From contig JBIILZ010000085.1 of NCBI GenBank assembly GCA_044338255.1, positions 1 through 17,150 of the forward strand: a stretch of DNA of 17,150 nt, read 5' to 3'. The stretch is from CAIUVD01 sp044338255 (GTDB lineage: Bacteria; Planctomycetota; UBA11346). The notes under the pieces are model-generated. The model did not search any database, was not told where the DNA came from, and was given only the letters and a program-made list of their open reading frames with translations. The first letter of the stretch is position 1; each line of letters starts with the position of its first letter. Both the position numbers and the translations under genes were made by a program. Of this stretch, positions 7,176 through 14,365 are shown one piece after another.

Positions 7176-7180
7176 GGGGA

Positions 7181-8557
7181 GTGGAACCCCGCCTGCAGAT
7201 CGCTGCTGATGGCCTGACGGCGGTACTGTACCTGCCCGCCGAAGTGCATCTGTCGCTCGCCGCCTTGAAGTCCCTGCTCACCGCCGCCGGCGTCCATGTC
7301 GGGCTCGAACCCGGGGCGCTCTTCGCCGCCACCCGGGCGGCTCCCGAAGAACGCGCCCTGGTGGTCGCGCATGGCCTGCTGCCGAAGCATGGCGCCGACG
7401 GCTGGATCGCGTTGCTCGTTGATGAACCGCTGGCGGTCTACGGCGAAGGCACCGTCGATCTCCATGAGCTGCATCACTTCCGCGAAATCAGCGCGGGCAC
7501 GCCGGTAGCGCGGCTGATGCCCCCGGGCGCGGGCACGCCGGGCTGCGATGTGCGCGGCAATGCCCTTCCCGCCAAGCCCGGACGGGAGGTGGAATTCGGC
7601 GCCCTGCTCGGCCCCGGCAATCTCATCGACGAACATGATCCGTCCTTGGCGCGCGCCGCTGAAAGCGGCATCTATCAGCGCTTCACGCGCGGCGGGAAGA
7701 ACTTCGTGCAGATCATGCACGAGGTCACCGTTCCCGGCGACGTCGACATGACCATCGGCAACATCAGCAGCCACTATCCGGTGGTCGTGCGCGGCGATGT
7801 CCATGCGACGTTTTCGCTCAAGAGTCAGAAGGAGATCACCATCATCGGCTCCGTCGAGGATGCGCGCATCTCGGCGCGCGGCGACCTGATCGTCAAGGGC
7901 GGCATCCTCCAAGGCACCACCCGCGTCAAGGCCCACGGCGATGTCCACGCCCGTCACATCGAATCGCGGGAGGTCAAGGCGCGCAACGTATACGTTGATT
8001 TCGCCATCCATTTTGCACAGATCCGCGCCACTGGCGACGTCGCCGCCAAGGAGATCATCGGCGGCCAAGTCCTGGCCGCGGGCTCGCTGACCTGCGATGT
8101 GCTCGGCGATCCCGATGGCCGGCCGACCATTGTCCAGGTCGGCGTCGATCCCTTTTCGGAAGCGTTGCTGACCTGGGCCCAGGTCCGTGGCGGCCATCTC
8201 GATGCCGAGATGCTGGCCATGCGCGAACGCTGCCGCCTGTTGGCGCATCGGGTGCAGACCCAGATCTCCGCCGGCGATGATCACACCAGCGAAGACCACG
8301 CCCTGCGTCATGCCTTGGCCGAGCTCGCGGATCTCCAGCACACGGTTGAGCGTTGCCGGCGCATCATCTCCGCCCATCCCGATCAGGCCGCGCATGCTGA
8401 GATCCTGGTCTCGGCGGCACGCATCGTGGTCCGGCGGATGATCAACCCCGGCGTCATCCTGCGCATCGGCAACGGCGCCGAATTGGCCATCACCCTTCCA
8501 CGTCTCGGCGCGACCTTCTATCGCGCCGAGAACCGGATCTGGGAGCTCAAGAATTGA
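7181..8557 (+). CDS. FapA/DUF342 family protein
   Basis: A 458-residue protein of the DUF342 (FapA, 'flagellar assembly protein A') family, named from Vibrio and found widely in bacteria with or without flagella. The conserved block at about 104-135 is 'ISAGTPVARLMPPGAGTPG' followed by 'CDVRGNALPAKPG', the hallmark of the family. A right-handed beta-helix of short repeats follows at about 175-325 (VTVPGDVDMTIGNI, VVVRGDVHATFS, ITIIGSVEDARISARGDLIVKGGI, RVKAHGDVHARHIES). A predicted helical/coiled region is at about 335-410, then a final beta segment (VILRIGNGAELAI). The GTG start is chosen because homologous sequence begins almost at once; there is no separate Shine-Dalgarno. No flagellar or motility gene is in the window, so its biological role here is open. 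Confidence 0.85.
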   Translation: MEPRLQIAADGLTAVLYLPAEVHLSLAALKSLLTAAGVHVGLEPGALFAATRAAPEERALVVAHGLLPKHGADGWIALLVDEPLAVYGEGTVDLHELHHFREISAGTPVARLMPPGAGTPGCDVRGNALPAKPGREVEFGALLGPGNLIDEHDPSLARAAESGIYQRFTRGGKNFVQIMHEVTVPGDVDMTIGNISSHYPVVVRGDVHATFSLKSQKEITIIGSVEDARISARGDLIVKGGILQGTTRVKAHGDVHARHIESREVKARNVYVDFAIHFAQIRATGDVAAKEIIGGQVLAAGSLTCDVLGDPDGRPTIVQVGVDPFSEALLTWAQVRGGHLDAEMLAMRERCRLLAHRVQTQISAGDDHTSEDHALRHALAELADLQHTVERCRRIISAHPDQAAHAEILVSAARIVVRRMINPGVILRIGNGAELAITLPRLGATFYRAENRIWELKN

Positions 8558-8564
8558 GCCCCGG

Positions 8565-8588
8565 GAGCGCCGGGCACCAGCCCGGCTC
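8565..8588. repeat. GC-rich hairpin between convergent fapA-like and GNAT genes
   Basis: CCGGGC-ACCA-GCCCGG (8570-8585) extends to GAG/CTC (8565-8567, 8586-8588) with a two-base bulge. It lies just past the fapA-like stop in a 64-bp convergent gap. No T-run follows, so it may be a 3'-end stabilising stem or a weak terminator serving either gene. Confidence 0.35.
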
Positions 8589-8621
8589 GCAAGACCTCAG
8601 CGCACAAAGGTCCCCCGAGAA

Positions 8622-9092
8622 TCAGCCCAGATCCCGCGTATACTGGATGAAGCCCGAATTCTTGGCCACGCGATCATACAATGCTTGAGCGGTTTTATTG
8701 GTCTCGTGCGTGACCCAATACAGACGCGAGGCCTGCGCCGCTCGCGCCGCGTCGGCGACGGCGGCGATCATCGCCGCGCCGGCGCCCCTTCCGCGGGCAC
8801 TGGCGCTGGTGAAGAGATCCTCGAGATAGCACACCGGGCCGATCGACCACGACGAGAGATGGAACTGATAGGTGGCGAATCCGATCAGCTGTTCGACTTT
8901 GCCGTCGGCACCGTCGGCAAAGGCCCCGAGCACGAACATCGGCATCACCGGATCATGGAACCGCCGCCAGGTCTCGGCAGTCACGGCCGCCGGTACGTCG
9001 GCTTGATAAAACGTATTGTAGCCGGCCCACAGCGGCAGCCAGGCGGCGTGGTCGGCGAGAGTCAGGGGGCGGATGGTCAGTGAGGTGCTCAT
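8622..9092 (-). CDS. GNAT family N-acetyltransferase
   Basis: A 156-residue acyl-CoA-dependent N-acetyltransferase. It shows the order expected for GNAT: N-terminal strand 'LTIRPLTLADHAAWLPLW', central strand and loop 'VCYLEDLFTSASARGRGAGAAMI' with the acetyl-CoA pyrophosphate-binding R-G-R-G-A-G at 100-105, and C-terminal 'LYWVTHETNKTAQALYDRVAKNSGFIQY'. The 'YLEDLF' and 'N.TAQ.LYD' pattern resembles spermidine/thialysine or amino-acid acetyltransferases, but the substrate cannot be assigned. The open frame continues upstream into nadE; the ATG at 9090-9092 gives a normal GNAT N-terminus and lies four bases past the nadE stop, so the gene is coupled to nadE. Any link to NAD metabolism is not established. 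Confidence 0.85.
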   Translation of the reverse strand: MSTSLTIRPLTLADHAAWLPLWAGYNTFYQADVPAAVTAETWRRFHDPVMPMFVLGAFADGADGKVEQLIGFATYQFHLSSWSIGPVCYLEDLFTSASARGRGAGAAMIAAVADAARAAQASRLYWVTHETNKTAQALYDRVAKNSGFIQYTRDLG

Positions 9093-9096
9093 GGTC

Positions 9097-10773
9097 TCAG
9101 AACTTGCGCGCCAAGGGAAAACGCCGACCGGTACCGAAGGCCTTCGCCGAGACGCGCAGATTCGGGGCGGCCTGCCGGCGCTTGAATTCGTTGAGCTCGA
9201 CCAAACGCACGATGCGCTGCACCAGCGCCGCGTCGTCTCCGCATTGGACGATACGGTCCGGGCTCCAGCCTTCATCGAGGTAGCGTTTTAGAATCCGGTC
9301 GAGGACCTCGTACGGCGGCAGGCTGTCCTGATCGGTCTGATTCTCGCGCAGTTCGGCGGAGGGCACCTTGGTGATCGACGCCGTGGGGATGCGCTCGGCG
9401 CCGGCCCGGGCATTGATCCAGCGGGCGAGGTCCCAGACCTGGGTCTTGTAGAGATCACCGATCGGCGCCAAGCCGCCATTCATGTCGCCGTAGATGGTGC
9501 AGTAACCGGTGGCGAGCTCGCTCTTGTTGCCGGTGGTCAGGGCCATGGCGTGGAGCTTGTTGGCCACCGCCATGACCATCACCCCACGCAGCCGCGATTG
9601 CAGGTTCTCTTCGGCGACGCCGCTGGGAATGCCGGCGAAGATCGGCTGCAGTTCGGCGAGGACCGCGGCATTGACGGCGCTAATGGGCACGAGGTGGGTG
9701 CGGATGCCCAAGATCTTGGCGAGGTCCTCGGCATCGCTGATGCTGCCGGGACTCGAATACGGCCCAGGCATGAGCAGGCCGATCACCGCGTCCTTGCCCA
9801 GGGCATCGACGGCGAGGGCCGCCACCAGCGCCGAATCGATGCCCCCGGACAGACCGAGGACGACGCGGTTCTGTTTGGTCTTGGCGCAATAATCGCGGAT
9901 GCCGAGGACCAGCGCCGCGTGCAGATCGGCGCTATCGCCATCGTGATCGGCGGGCGGCGTACGCAGCAGGTGGGCGGTGGGCGAGACCGGCTGCAAACCG
10001 GTGGGGATGTCGATCACCCCGACGCCGGTCTGCCAGCGCGGTACAGCCGCCAGCCAGCGGCCATCGGGGAGGGCGGCACCGCTGTCGCCATCGAAGAGCA
10101 GGTCGTCCTGACCGCCGACCTGGTTGGCGTAGATCACCGGCACCTGCGCGCGGCGGGCGACGCCGCCAACGACGCGCCGGCGGACCTCCGACTTGCCGAG
10201 GTGATACGGCGACGCCGAGCAGTTGACGATGACATCGCAGTGCTCGGCGAGATCGCCGACGGGATCCTGGTGATAGCGTAGGCCGATGCCGATCTCGCCG
10301 TCGACGAAAGCCTGGTTCCAGATGTCCTCGCACACCGTCAGGCCGACGCGCACGCCGGCGATGGTCAACACGCAGGGATCGCTGCCGGGACGGAAATAGC
10401 GGCCTTCGTCGAAGACGTCATAGGTCGGTAGCAGGCGCTTGTGGTAGGTCGCGCGGACCTCGCCGCGCTCAAGTACGGCAACGGCATTAGCGAGATTCGG
10501 GCCCATTCCCGGTTCGAGCGGCTCGACGCAGCCGACGATGCACGGCAGGGGTAGGCCCTTGGCGACCTTCTGCAGCAGCTCCCATTGCTGCTGCACGAAC
10601 CACGGCCGTTCGAGCAGATCGCGGGGCGGATAGCCACCGACCATCGCCAGCTCCGGGAACACCAGCATCTGCGCGCCGGCGGCCTTGGCCTGCTGGGCGG
10701 ACTCGCGGATGGCGGCGGCGGCGCCGTCGAGATCGGCGATGATGAGGTTGAGCTGGGCGATGGCGACTTTCAT
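9097..10773 (-). CDS. nadE: Glutamine-dependent NAD+ synthetase
   Basis: A 558-residue two-domain enzyme that amidates nicotinic acid adenine dinucleotide to NAD+, using glutamine. The N-terminal nitrilase-type glutaminase domain (1-260) has the catalytic triad E41 (FPELAM), K112 (HKRLLP) and C148 (VCEDIW). The C-terminal synthetase domain (about 285-558) has the ATP pyrophosphatase loop SGGIDSA (309-315), then 'RLRGVMVMAVAN', 'TGNKSELATGY' and 'YGDMNGGLAPIGDLYKTQV'. The length is normal for the shorter glutamine-dependent bacterial type. The ATG at 10771-10773 is preferred: the frame extends to a TTG at 10797, but homology begins at MKVAIAQLN. The start region is duplicated: CCCATGAAAGTC occurs again 14 bases upstream and encodes a five-codon ORF ending in an ATGA overlap. 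It follows the cysteine desulfurase by 84 bp. Confidence 0.95.
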   Translation of the reverse strand: MKVAIAQLNLIIADLDGAAAAIRESAQQAKAAGAQMLVFPELAMVGGYPPRDLLERPWFVQQQWELLQKVAKGLPLPCIVGCVEPLEPGMGPNLANAVAVLERGEVRATYHKRLLPTYDVFDEGRYFRPGSDPCVLTIAGVRVGLTVCEDIWNQAFVDGEIGIGLRYHQDPVGDLAEHCDVIVNCSASPYHLGKSEVRRRVVGGVARRAQVPVIYANQVGGQDDLLFDGDSGAALPDGRWLAAVPRWQTGVGVIDIPTGLQPVSPTAHLLRTPPADHDGDSADLHAALVLGIRDYCAKTKQNRVVLGLSGGIDSALVAALAVDALGKDAVIGLLMPGPYSSPGSISDAEDLAKILGIRTHLVPISAVNAAVLAELQPIFAGIPSGVAEENLQSRLRGVMVMAVANKLHAMALTTGNKSELATGYCTIYGDMNGGLAPIGDLYKTQVWDLARWINARAGAERIPTASITKVPSAELRENQTDQDSLPPYEVLDRILKRYLDEGWSPDRIVQCGDDAALVQRIVRLVELNEFKRRQAAPNLRVSAKAFGTGRRFPLARKF

Positions 10774-10838
10774 GGGGAGACTTTCATGGGCAGGCAAGGA
10801 TGGCGTGCATCCTACCGACGGAAAGCGGCACCACTCGG

Positions 10839-10853
10839 CAGTCCAGTCCAGTC
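10839..10853. repeat. Three tandem CAGTC units
   Basis: CAGTC occurs three times in a row in the 84-bp gap between the cysteine desulfurase and nadE, starting just beyond the desulfurase stop. It is short and may be chance or slippage. No function is suggested. Confidence 0.5.
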
Positions 10854-10857
10854 CGAT

Positions 10858-11955
10858 TCAACCGAGCAGAGCGCGGGCTTCGGCGATAAAGGTGTCGGCC
10901 AAGGTCGTCAGTTCGGCCGGGGTAGTTTGCCAGCCGATCGAGATGCGGATGACGCTGCGTGCGAGCTCGGGCGCGACGCCGAGGGCGGCGATGACGTGGC
11001 TGGGTTCGCCACGGCCGGCCATGCACGCGGCGCCCACCGACACCGCGATGCCACGCAGATCGAGGCGCTGCACGAGGATCTCGTTGTGCAGGCCGGGATG
11101 GCCGAGGCTCAGGGTATTGGCCAAGCGCGGCGCGCCGTAGCCGATCCAGGCGGCGGCGGGTAAGGCGTGGCGGATCTGCGCGAAACAGTCTTCAAGCAGC
11201 TGACGCTGGCGCTGGTCCTGATGCGGGTGATCGGCGACGGCTTCGTTGAGGGCGGCGGCCATCGCCGCAGCCAGCGCTGGGTCTTCGGTGCCGCTGCGGC
11301 GATCCTGCTGCTGGCGGCCACCGCGCAGCAGCGGTTCGAGGCGCACGCCGTTGCGCACCCAGAGCAGGCCGCAGCCTTTCGGTGCCCCGAACTTATGCCC
11401 GGCGATGCTCACCAGATCGGCGCCGAGGCTGGCGATGTCGAGCTCGGACTTGCCGGTGCCCTGGCAAGCATCGACGAGGATCCGTGCCTGCGGCGCGCGC
11501 TGCCGGATCGCCTGGCAGAGGCGCGGCAGATCTTGGCGGATGCCGGTCTCGTTATTGGCGAACTGGCAGGCGACGAGCGCGGTATCCGCCGCCAGCTCAT
11601 CGAGCTGGATCTGTCCGTGCGCATCCACCGCCAGCTTGTCGGCCTGCTTGTCGGCCTGGGCAGCGGCGCGCAGGATCGAGCTGTGTTCGACGGCACTGAC
11701 CGCGACTGGTCCATGGGCTTGGGCGATGGCCAGGGCATTGGCCTCGGTGCCGCCGCTGGTCAGCACCAGTTCGCTGGCCTTGACCGCGAGTAGCCGGGCG
11801 AGCGTGCGCTTGGCCTCATCGAGCACATGGCGCGCCTGCTGGCCGAGGCTGTGGATCGATCCGGGATTGGCCCACGCCTGATCCTGGGCTGCCAGCCACG
11901 CGGCGCGGGCGACCGGACGCAACGGGGAGGTGGCATTCCAGTCGCAATAGATCAT
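10858..11955 (-). CDS. Cysteine desulfurase, NifS/IscS family
   Basis: A 365-residue PLP-dependent class V aminotransferase fold enzyme that removes sulfur from cysteine for Fe-S clusters and other thio-compounds. Landmarks are 'YCDWNATSPLRP' (3-14), 'NPGSIHSLGQQAR' (30-42), 'LTSGGTEANALAI' (65-77), H91 stacking on PLP in 'VEHSSI', 'QFANNETG' (131-138), D162/Q165 in 'VDACQ', the PLP lysine K188 in 'AGHKFGAPKG', 'RRSGTEDP' (219-226), and the active-site C311 in 'VGAACMAGRGEPSHVI'. The length is slightly shorter than E. coli IscS. No iscU or sufE lies beside it; the neighbours are a chelatase and nadE. A NifS paralogue adjacent to NAD biosynthesis genes is known in Bacillus, so supplying an NAD-pathway Fe-S enzyme is possible here. 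The start ATG lies within a triplicated RBS-like segment. Confidence 0.93.
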   Translation of the reverse strand: MIYCDWNATSPLRPVARAAWLAAQDQAWANPGSIHSLGQQARHVLDEAKRTLARLLAVKASELVLTSGGTEANALAIAQAHGPVAVSAVEHSSILRAAAQADKQADKLAVDAHGQIQLDELAADTALVACQFANNETGIRQDLPRLCQAIRQRAPQARILVDACQGTGKSELDIASLGADLVSIAGHKFGAPKGCGLLWVRNGVRLEPLLRGGRQQQDRRSGTEDPALAAAMAAALNEAVADHPHQDQRQRQLLEDCFAQIRHALPAAAWIGYGAPRLANTLSLGHPGLHNEILVQRLDLRGIAVSVGAACMAGRGEPSHVIAALGVAPELARSVIRISIGWQTTPAELTTLADTFIAEARALLG

Positions 11956-12014
11956 GGCCCCTCGCAGAAAGTCATAGCCCCTCGCAAAAAGTTATGACCA
12001 CTCGCAAAAGTCAT
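11952..12014 (-). CDS. Possible 20-codon leader ORF upstream of the cysteine desulfurase
   Basis: An ATG at 12012-12014 opens a 20-codon frame beginning MTFASGHNF and ending CEGP. It starts five bases after the cbiX stop and ends in TGA that overlaps the desulfurase start as ATGA. A GGAG lies about ten bases upstream of its ATG, inside the cbiX end. It consists almost wholly of the 20-nt tandem repeat, so it may simply be a by-product of that duplication. No homology is recognised. Confidence 0.25.
   Translation of the reverse strand: MTFASGHNFLRGAMTFCEGP
11958..12014 (-). repeat. Triplicated 20-nt RBS/start-codon module
   Basis: Three tandem copies with a 20-nt period at 11958-11975, 11978-11995 and 11998-12014 (plus strand CCCCTCGCAGAAAGTCAT, CCCCTCGCAAAAAGTTAT, CCACTCGCAAAAGTCAT). 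In gene orientation the two gene-proximal copies contain GCGAGGGG followed within two bases by ATG. The last ATG is the desulfurase start; the middle one is also ATG; the equivalent site after the most distal copy has degenerated to ATA. This looks like repeated duplication of a translation start region. Confidence 0.85.
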
Positions 12015-12019
12015 CGCCG

Positions 12020-12376
12020 TCAGGCTCCGGCGCGCTCAAGCAGCAGGCTGGCGAGGACATCGTGCGGGCCGAGCGCTTGGCCGCAGCTGACGCTGATCCA
12101 AGGATGGGCGAGCAGCGCCTCGCGCACCAGCGCCGGCACGTCTTCCCGGCTGTGGCGGCCATCGGAGAGAAAATACATCAGCACGCGGATCTCGGTGGCG
12201 CCGCTGGCGATGAGCTGGTCGAGACCGTCGGCGATGGTCGGCGCGGCGATCTCCATGTGCACCGCCGCAACCACCGCCGCCGGGCGCAGGGCCTTCACCC
12301 GCCGCGCCATGTCCTCGAGCTGGGCATTGGATTCGGCACGCCGTGAACCGTGATCGACAAGCAGTAGACCGAGCAT
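12020..12376 (-). CDS. CbiX/SirB-type sirohydrochlorin chelatase (single domain)
   Basis: A 118-residue small class II chelatase-like protein. Family members insert Co2+ or Fe2+ into sirohydrochlorin, for cobalamin or siroheme, and the single-domain forms work as homodimers. Evidence is 'LLLVDHGSRRAESN' (4-17) with metal-ligand H9, 'VHMEIAAPTI' (39-48), and 'LMYFLSDGRHSREDVPALV' (66-84), where H75 is the second histidine ligand. The length of about 120 residues equals the short CbiXS class. Metal and pathway cannot be decided, since no other tetrapyrrole gene is in the window. Its ATG lies four bases beyond the lysS stop, so it is probably translated from the lysS transcript. Downstream, only the repeated segment separates it from the cysteine desulfurase. 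Confidence 0.85.
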   Translation of the reverse strand: MLGLLLVDHGSRRAESNAQLEDMARRVKALRPAAVVAAVHMEIAAPTIADGLDQLIASGATEIRVLMYFLSDGRHSREDVPALVREALLAHPWISVSCGQALGPHDVLASLLLERAGA

Positions 12377-12379
12377 GGC

Positions 12380-13990
12380 TTACTCCGGCCGCATGGTGGG
12401 GAAGAGGATCACGTCGCGGATGTTGGTCTGGCCGGTGAAGAGCATGATCAGGCGATCGATACCGATGCCCTGGCCGCCGCATACCGGCAGGCCGTGATCG
12501 AGGGCGGTGCAGAAGTCGTGATCGACCATGCCGTCGAGTACCCCGGCCTCGTCATCCTGGGCGGCCTTGGCTTCGGCGGCCTGCTCGCTGAGGCGCTGGC
12601 GCTGGATGTCGGGGTCATTGAGTTCGCTATAGGCGTTGCCGACCTCCATGCGCGCCATGAACAGCTCGAAGCGCAGGGTGCGCGACGGATCGTTGGGGTG
12701 GGCCTTGCACAACGGGGTCAGCCAGGTCGGCTGATCGGTGATGAAGGTCGGCTGGATGAGGTGCGGCTCGACGACTTCTTCCCAGACTTCATTGGCCAGG
12801 CGATCGTAGGTCGGGTACTCGTCGAGCTTGAGCCCGAGTTCGCGGGCCTTGGCGTAGACCTTCTCCTTGTCGTCGTAGGCGAAGCCGCCGAATTCCGGCA
12901 GCGCGTCGCGGTAGCTGATGCGCCGCCAGGGCTGATCGAGGTCGATGGTCCACTGGCCGAATTTGAGGATGCGCGTACCGAGGATCTGATCGGCGAGGTG
13001 GCGGAAGAGCTCTTCGCTGAGGTCCATCATCACGTGGTGGTCGGCGTAAGCCTGGTACCACTCGATCATCGTGAATTCGGGATTGTGGCGCGGGCTGATG
13101 CCTTCATTGCGGAAGTTGCGGTTCAGCTCGAAGACCTTCTCGACGCCGCCGACGATCAGGCGCTTGAGGTAGAGCTCCGGCGCGATGCGCAGGTAGAGCT
13201 CCATGTCGAGGGCGTTGTGATGGGTCACGAACGGCCGGGCGGTGGCGCCACCGGGGATCGGATGCAGCATCGGCGTCTCGACCTCGAGATAGCCCTTGTC
13301 GGTGAAGAAGCGGCGGATGCCGGCGACCAGACGGCTGCGGGTCATGAAGGTGCTCAGCGACTGGTCCGACATCATCAGGTCGAGGTAACGCTGACGGGCG
13401 CGGGTTTCCGGGGCCAGGGTCTCGCCGGCGCCGGCCTGATGCGGCGGCGGCAGCATGGCCTTGCCGAGCACCGTGAAGCTCTCGACGAAGATGCTGATCT
13501 CGCCGGTCTTGGTGCGCCCGACGTGGCCGGTCACGCCGAGCCAATCGGCGAGGTCGAGCTGATCGAAGGCAGCGAAGGATTCACCAAGGATCTTGACCTC
13601 GATGAAGAGCTGGATGCCGCGCTCCTTCTTGTGCTCGGCAGCTTCGAGATCGGTGACCCCAGCCAATTGCTGCTGACGATAGACATCGCCACGGCTGCGG
13701 TCGAAGAGGGTTGCGAAGATCAGGTTCTTGCCGCTGCGACGGAGGTTACCGATGCGCCCGGCGAGGGTCACGAGCGGGCCCTTGGGACGCTGATCGGCAG
13801 GCACCTCCGGACCGACGGCAGCCGGCGCCAGGGCCCGCGCGGCGGCTACCGAATGGGTCGGCGTGAAGCGCGCGCCGAAGGGATCGATCCCCAGTTTACG
13901 CAGGGCCTCGGCCTTGGCGGCACGCACCGCCCGATATTCATTCAGCGCTGGAGCGGCAGGGACGGTGGGCTCGACGGGGGCGGTGCTCAT
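12380..13990 (-). CDS. lysS: Lysyl-tRNA synthetase, class II
   Basis: A 536-residue cytosolic enzyme that charges tRNA(Lys). The N-terminal OB-fold anticodon-binding domain spans about 72-175 (VTLAGRIGNLRRSGKNLIFATLFDRS, then WLGVTGHVGRTKTGEISIFVE). The catalytic domain has class II motif 1 around 231-248 (DKGYLEVETPMLHPIPGG), motif 2 at about 286-310 (VFELNRNFRNEGIS then RHNPEFTMIEW) and motif 3 at 505-516 (GGQGIGIDRLIM). 'MEVGNAYSELNDP' (448-460) is also diagnostic. The OB-fold contains an unusual extra stretch of about 20 residues at 102-125. The ATG at 13988-13990 is chosen over a TTG at 14026, because the additional twelve residues are unlike LysS. It is the first gene of a five-gene minus-strand run. 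Confidence 0.96.
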   Translation of the reverse strand: MSTAPVEPTVPAAPALNEYRAVRAAKAEALRKLGIDPFGARFTPTHSVAAARALAPAAVGPEVPADQRPKGPLVTLAGRIGNLRRSGKNLIFATLFDRSRGDVYRQQQLAGVTDLEAAEHKKERGIQLFIEVKILGESFAAFDQLDLADWLGVTGHVGRTKTGEISIFVESFTVLGKAMLPPPHQAGAGETLAPETRARQRYLDLMMSDQSLSTFMTRSRLVAGIRRFFTDKGYLEVETPMLHPIPGGATARPFVTHHNALDMELYLRIAPELYLKRLIVGGVEKVFELNRNFRNEGISPRHNPEFTMIEWYQAYADHHVMMDLSEELFRHLADQILGTRILKFGQWTIDLDQPWRRISYRDALPEFGGFAYDDKEKVYAKARELGLKLDEYPTYDRLANEVWEEVVEPHLIQPTFITDQPTWLTPLCKAHPNDPSRTLRFELFMARMEVGNAYSELNDPDIQRQRLSEQAAEAKAAQDDEAGVLDGMVDHDFCTALDHGLPVCGGQGIGIDRLIMLFTGQTNIRDVILFPTMRPE

Positions 13991-14140
13991 GGAGATCTCG
14001 TAATGGGGTAGCGGACGAAGCCGCAACCGTGGACGCGCTAGCGGGCGGCAAAACCTAGTATCCCGTGCAGCCGAGGCCAGCAGCGACGAGACCGCGACGG
14101 CAATGATAGTAGCACCTTCATTCGCCCTTCATGCGTCCAT

Positions 14141-14167
14141 GGAGACTCCGTGTCTCCCAAAGGAGGT
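14141..14167 (+). promoter_or_regulatory. 5' hairpin and perfect Shine-Dalgarno of the 64-residue ORF
   Basis: GGAGAC-TCCGT-GTCTCC (14141-14157) can form a 6-bp stem immediately ahead of AAAGGAGGT (14159-14167), a full match to the anti-Shine-Dalgarno core. The GTG start follows after three bases (14171). The spacing is a little short. The strong SD is what decides the start of this small gene. Confidence 0.6.
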
Positions 14168-14170
14168 ACC

Positions 14171-14365
14171 GTGTCCATTGATCCACAGCCCAGCGAATCG
14201 ATCAGCCAGGAAGCAGCGGCCCTCATCGGCCGTGAGGCGGTGGCTTACGCCAGCCGCCAGCGCGAAAGCACCAAACGGCATACGCGTAAGAAGACCGAGC
14301 AACGCCTCGACGCTTTGAAGAATGCACGACCCGTGGTCAACGACGTCGCCAACACCTCGAATTAG
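14171..14365 (+). CDS. Small basic hypothetical protein (64 aa)
   Basis: A 64-residue ORF with no family I recognise. Composition: an N-terminal acidic/polar part (SIDPQPSESISQEAAALIG), then a highly basic centre (ASRQRESTKRHTRKKTEQRL at 27-46), then a short polar tail. No cysteine, no hydrophobic segment and no signal peptide; it is likely helical and could bind nucleic acid or protein, but this is only compositional. The GTG at 14171 is preferred over the GTG at 14150 because the AAAGGAGGT Shine-Dalgarno precedes it. It is convergent with dnaA, the two stop regions overlapping by three bases (14362-14364), and divergent from lysS. Its start signals are better than those of most genes in this window, which argues that it is real. 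Confidence 0.6.
   Translation: MSIDPQPSESISQEAAALIGREAVAYASRQRESTKRHTRKKTEQRLDALKNARPVVNDVANTSN

Noticed and set aside
7058..8395. 445-codon minus-strand ORF opposite the fapA-like gene
   Set aside because: Shadow of the DUF342 gene, whose conserved block and beta-helix pattern identify the true strand.
12494..14011. 505-codon plus-strand ORF opposite lysS
   Set aside because: Antisense shadow of lysS; long only because high GC makes stops rare. No motif and no start signal.
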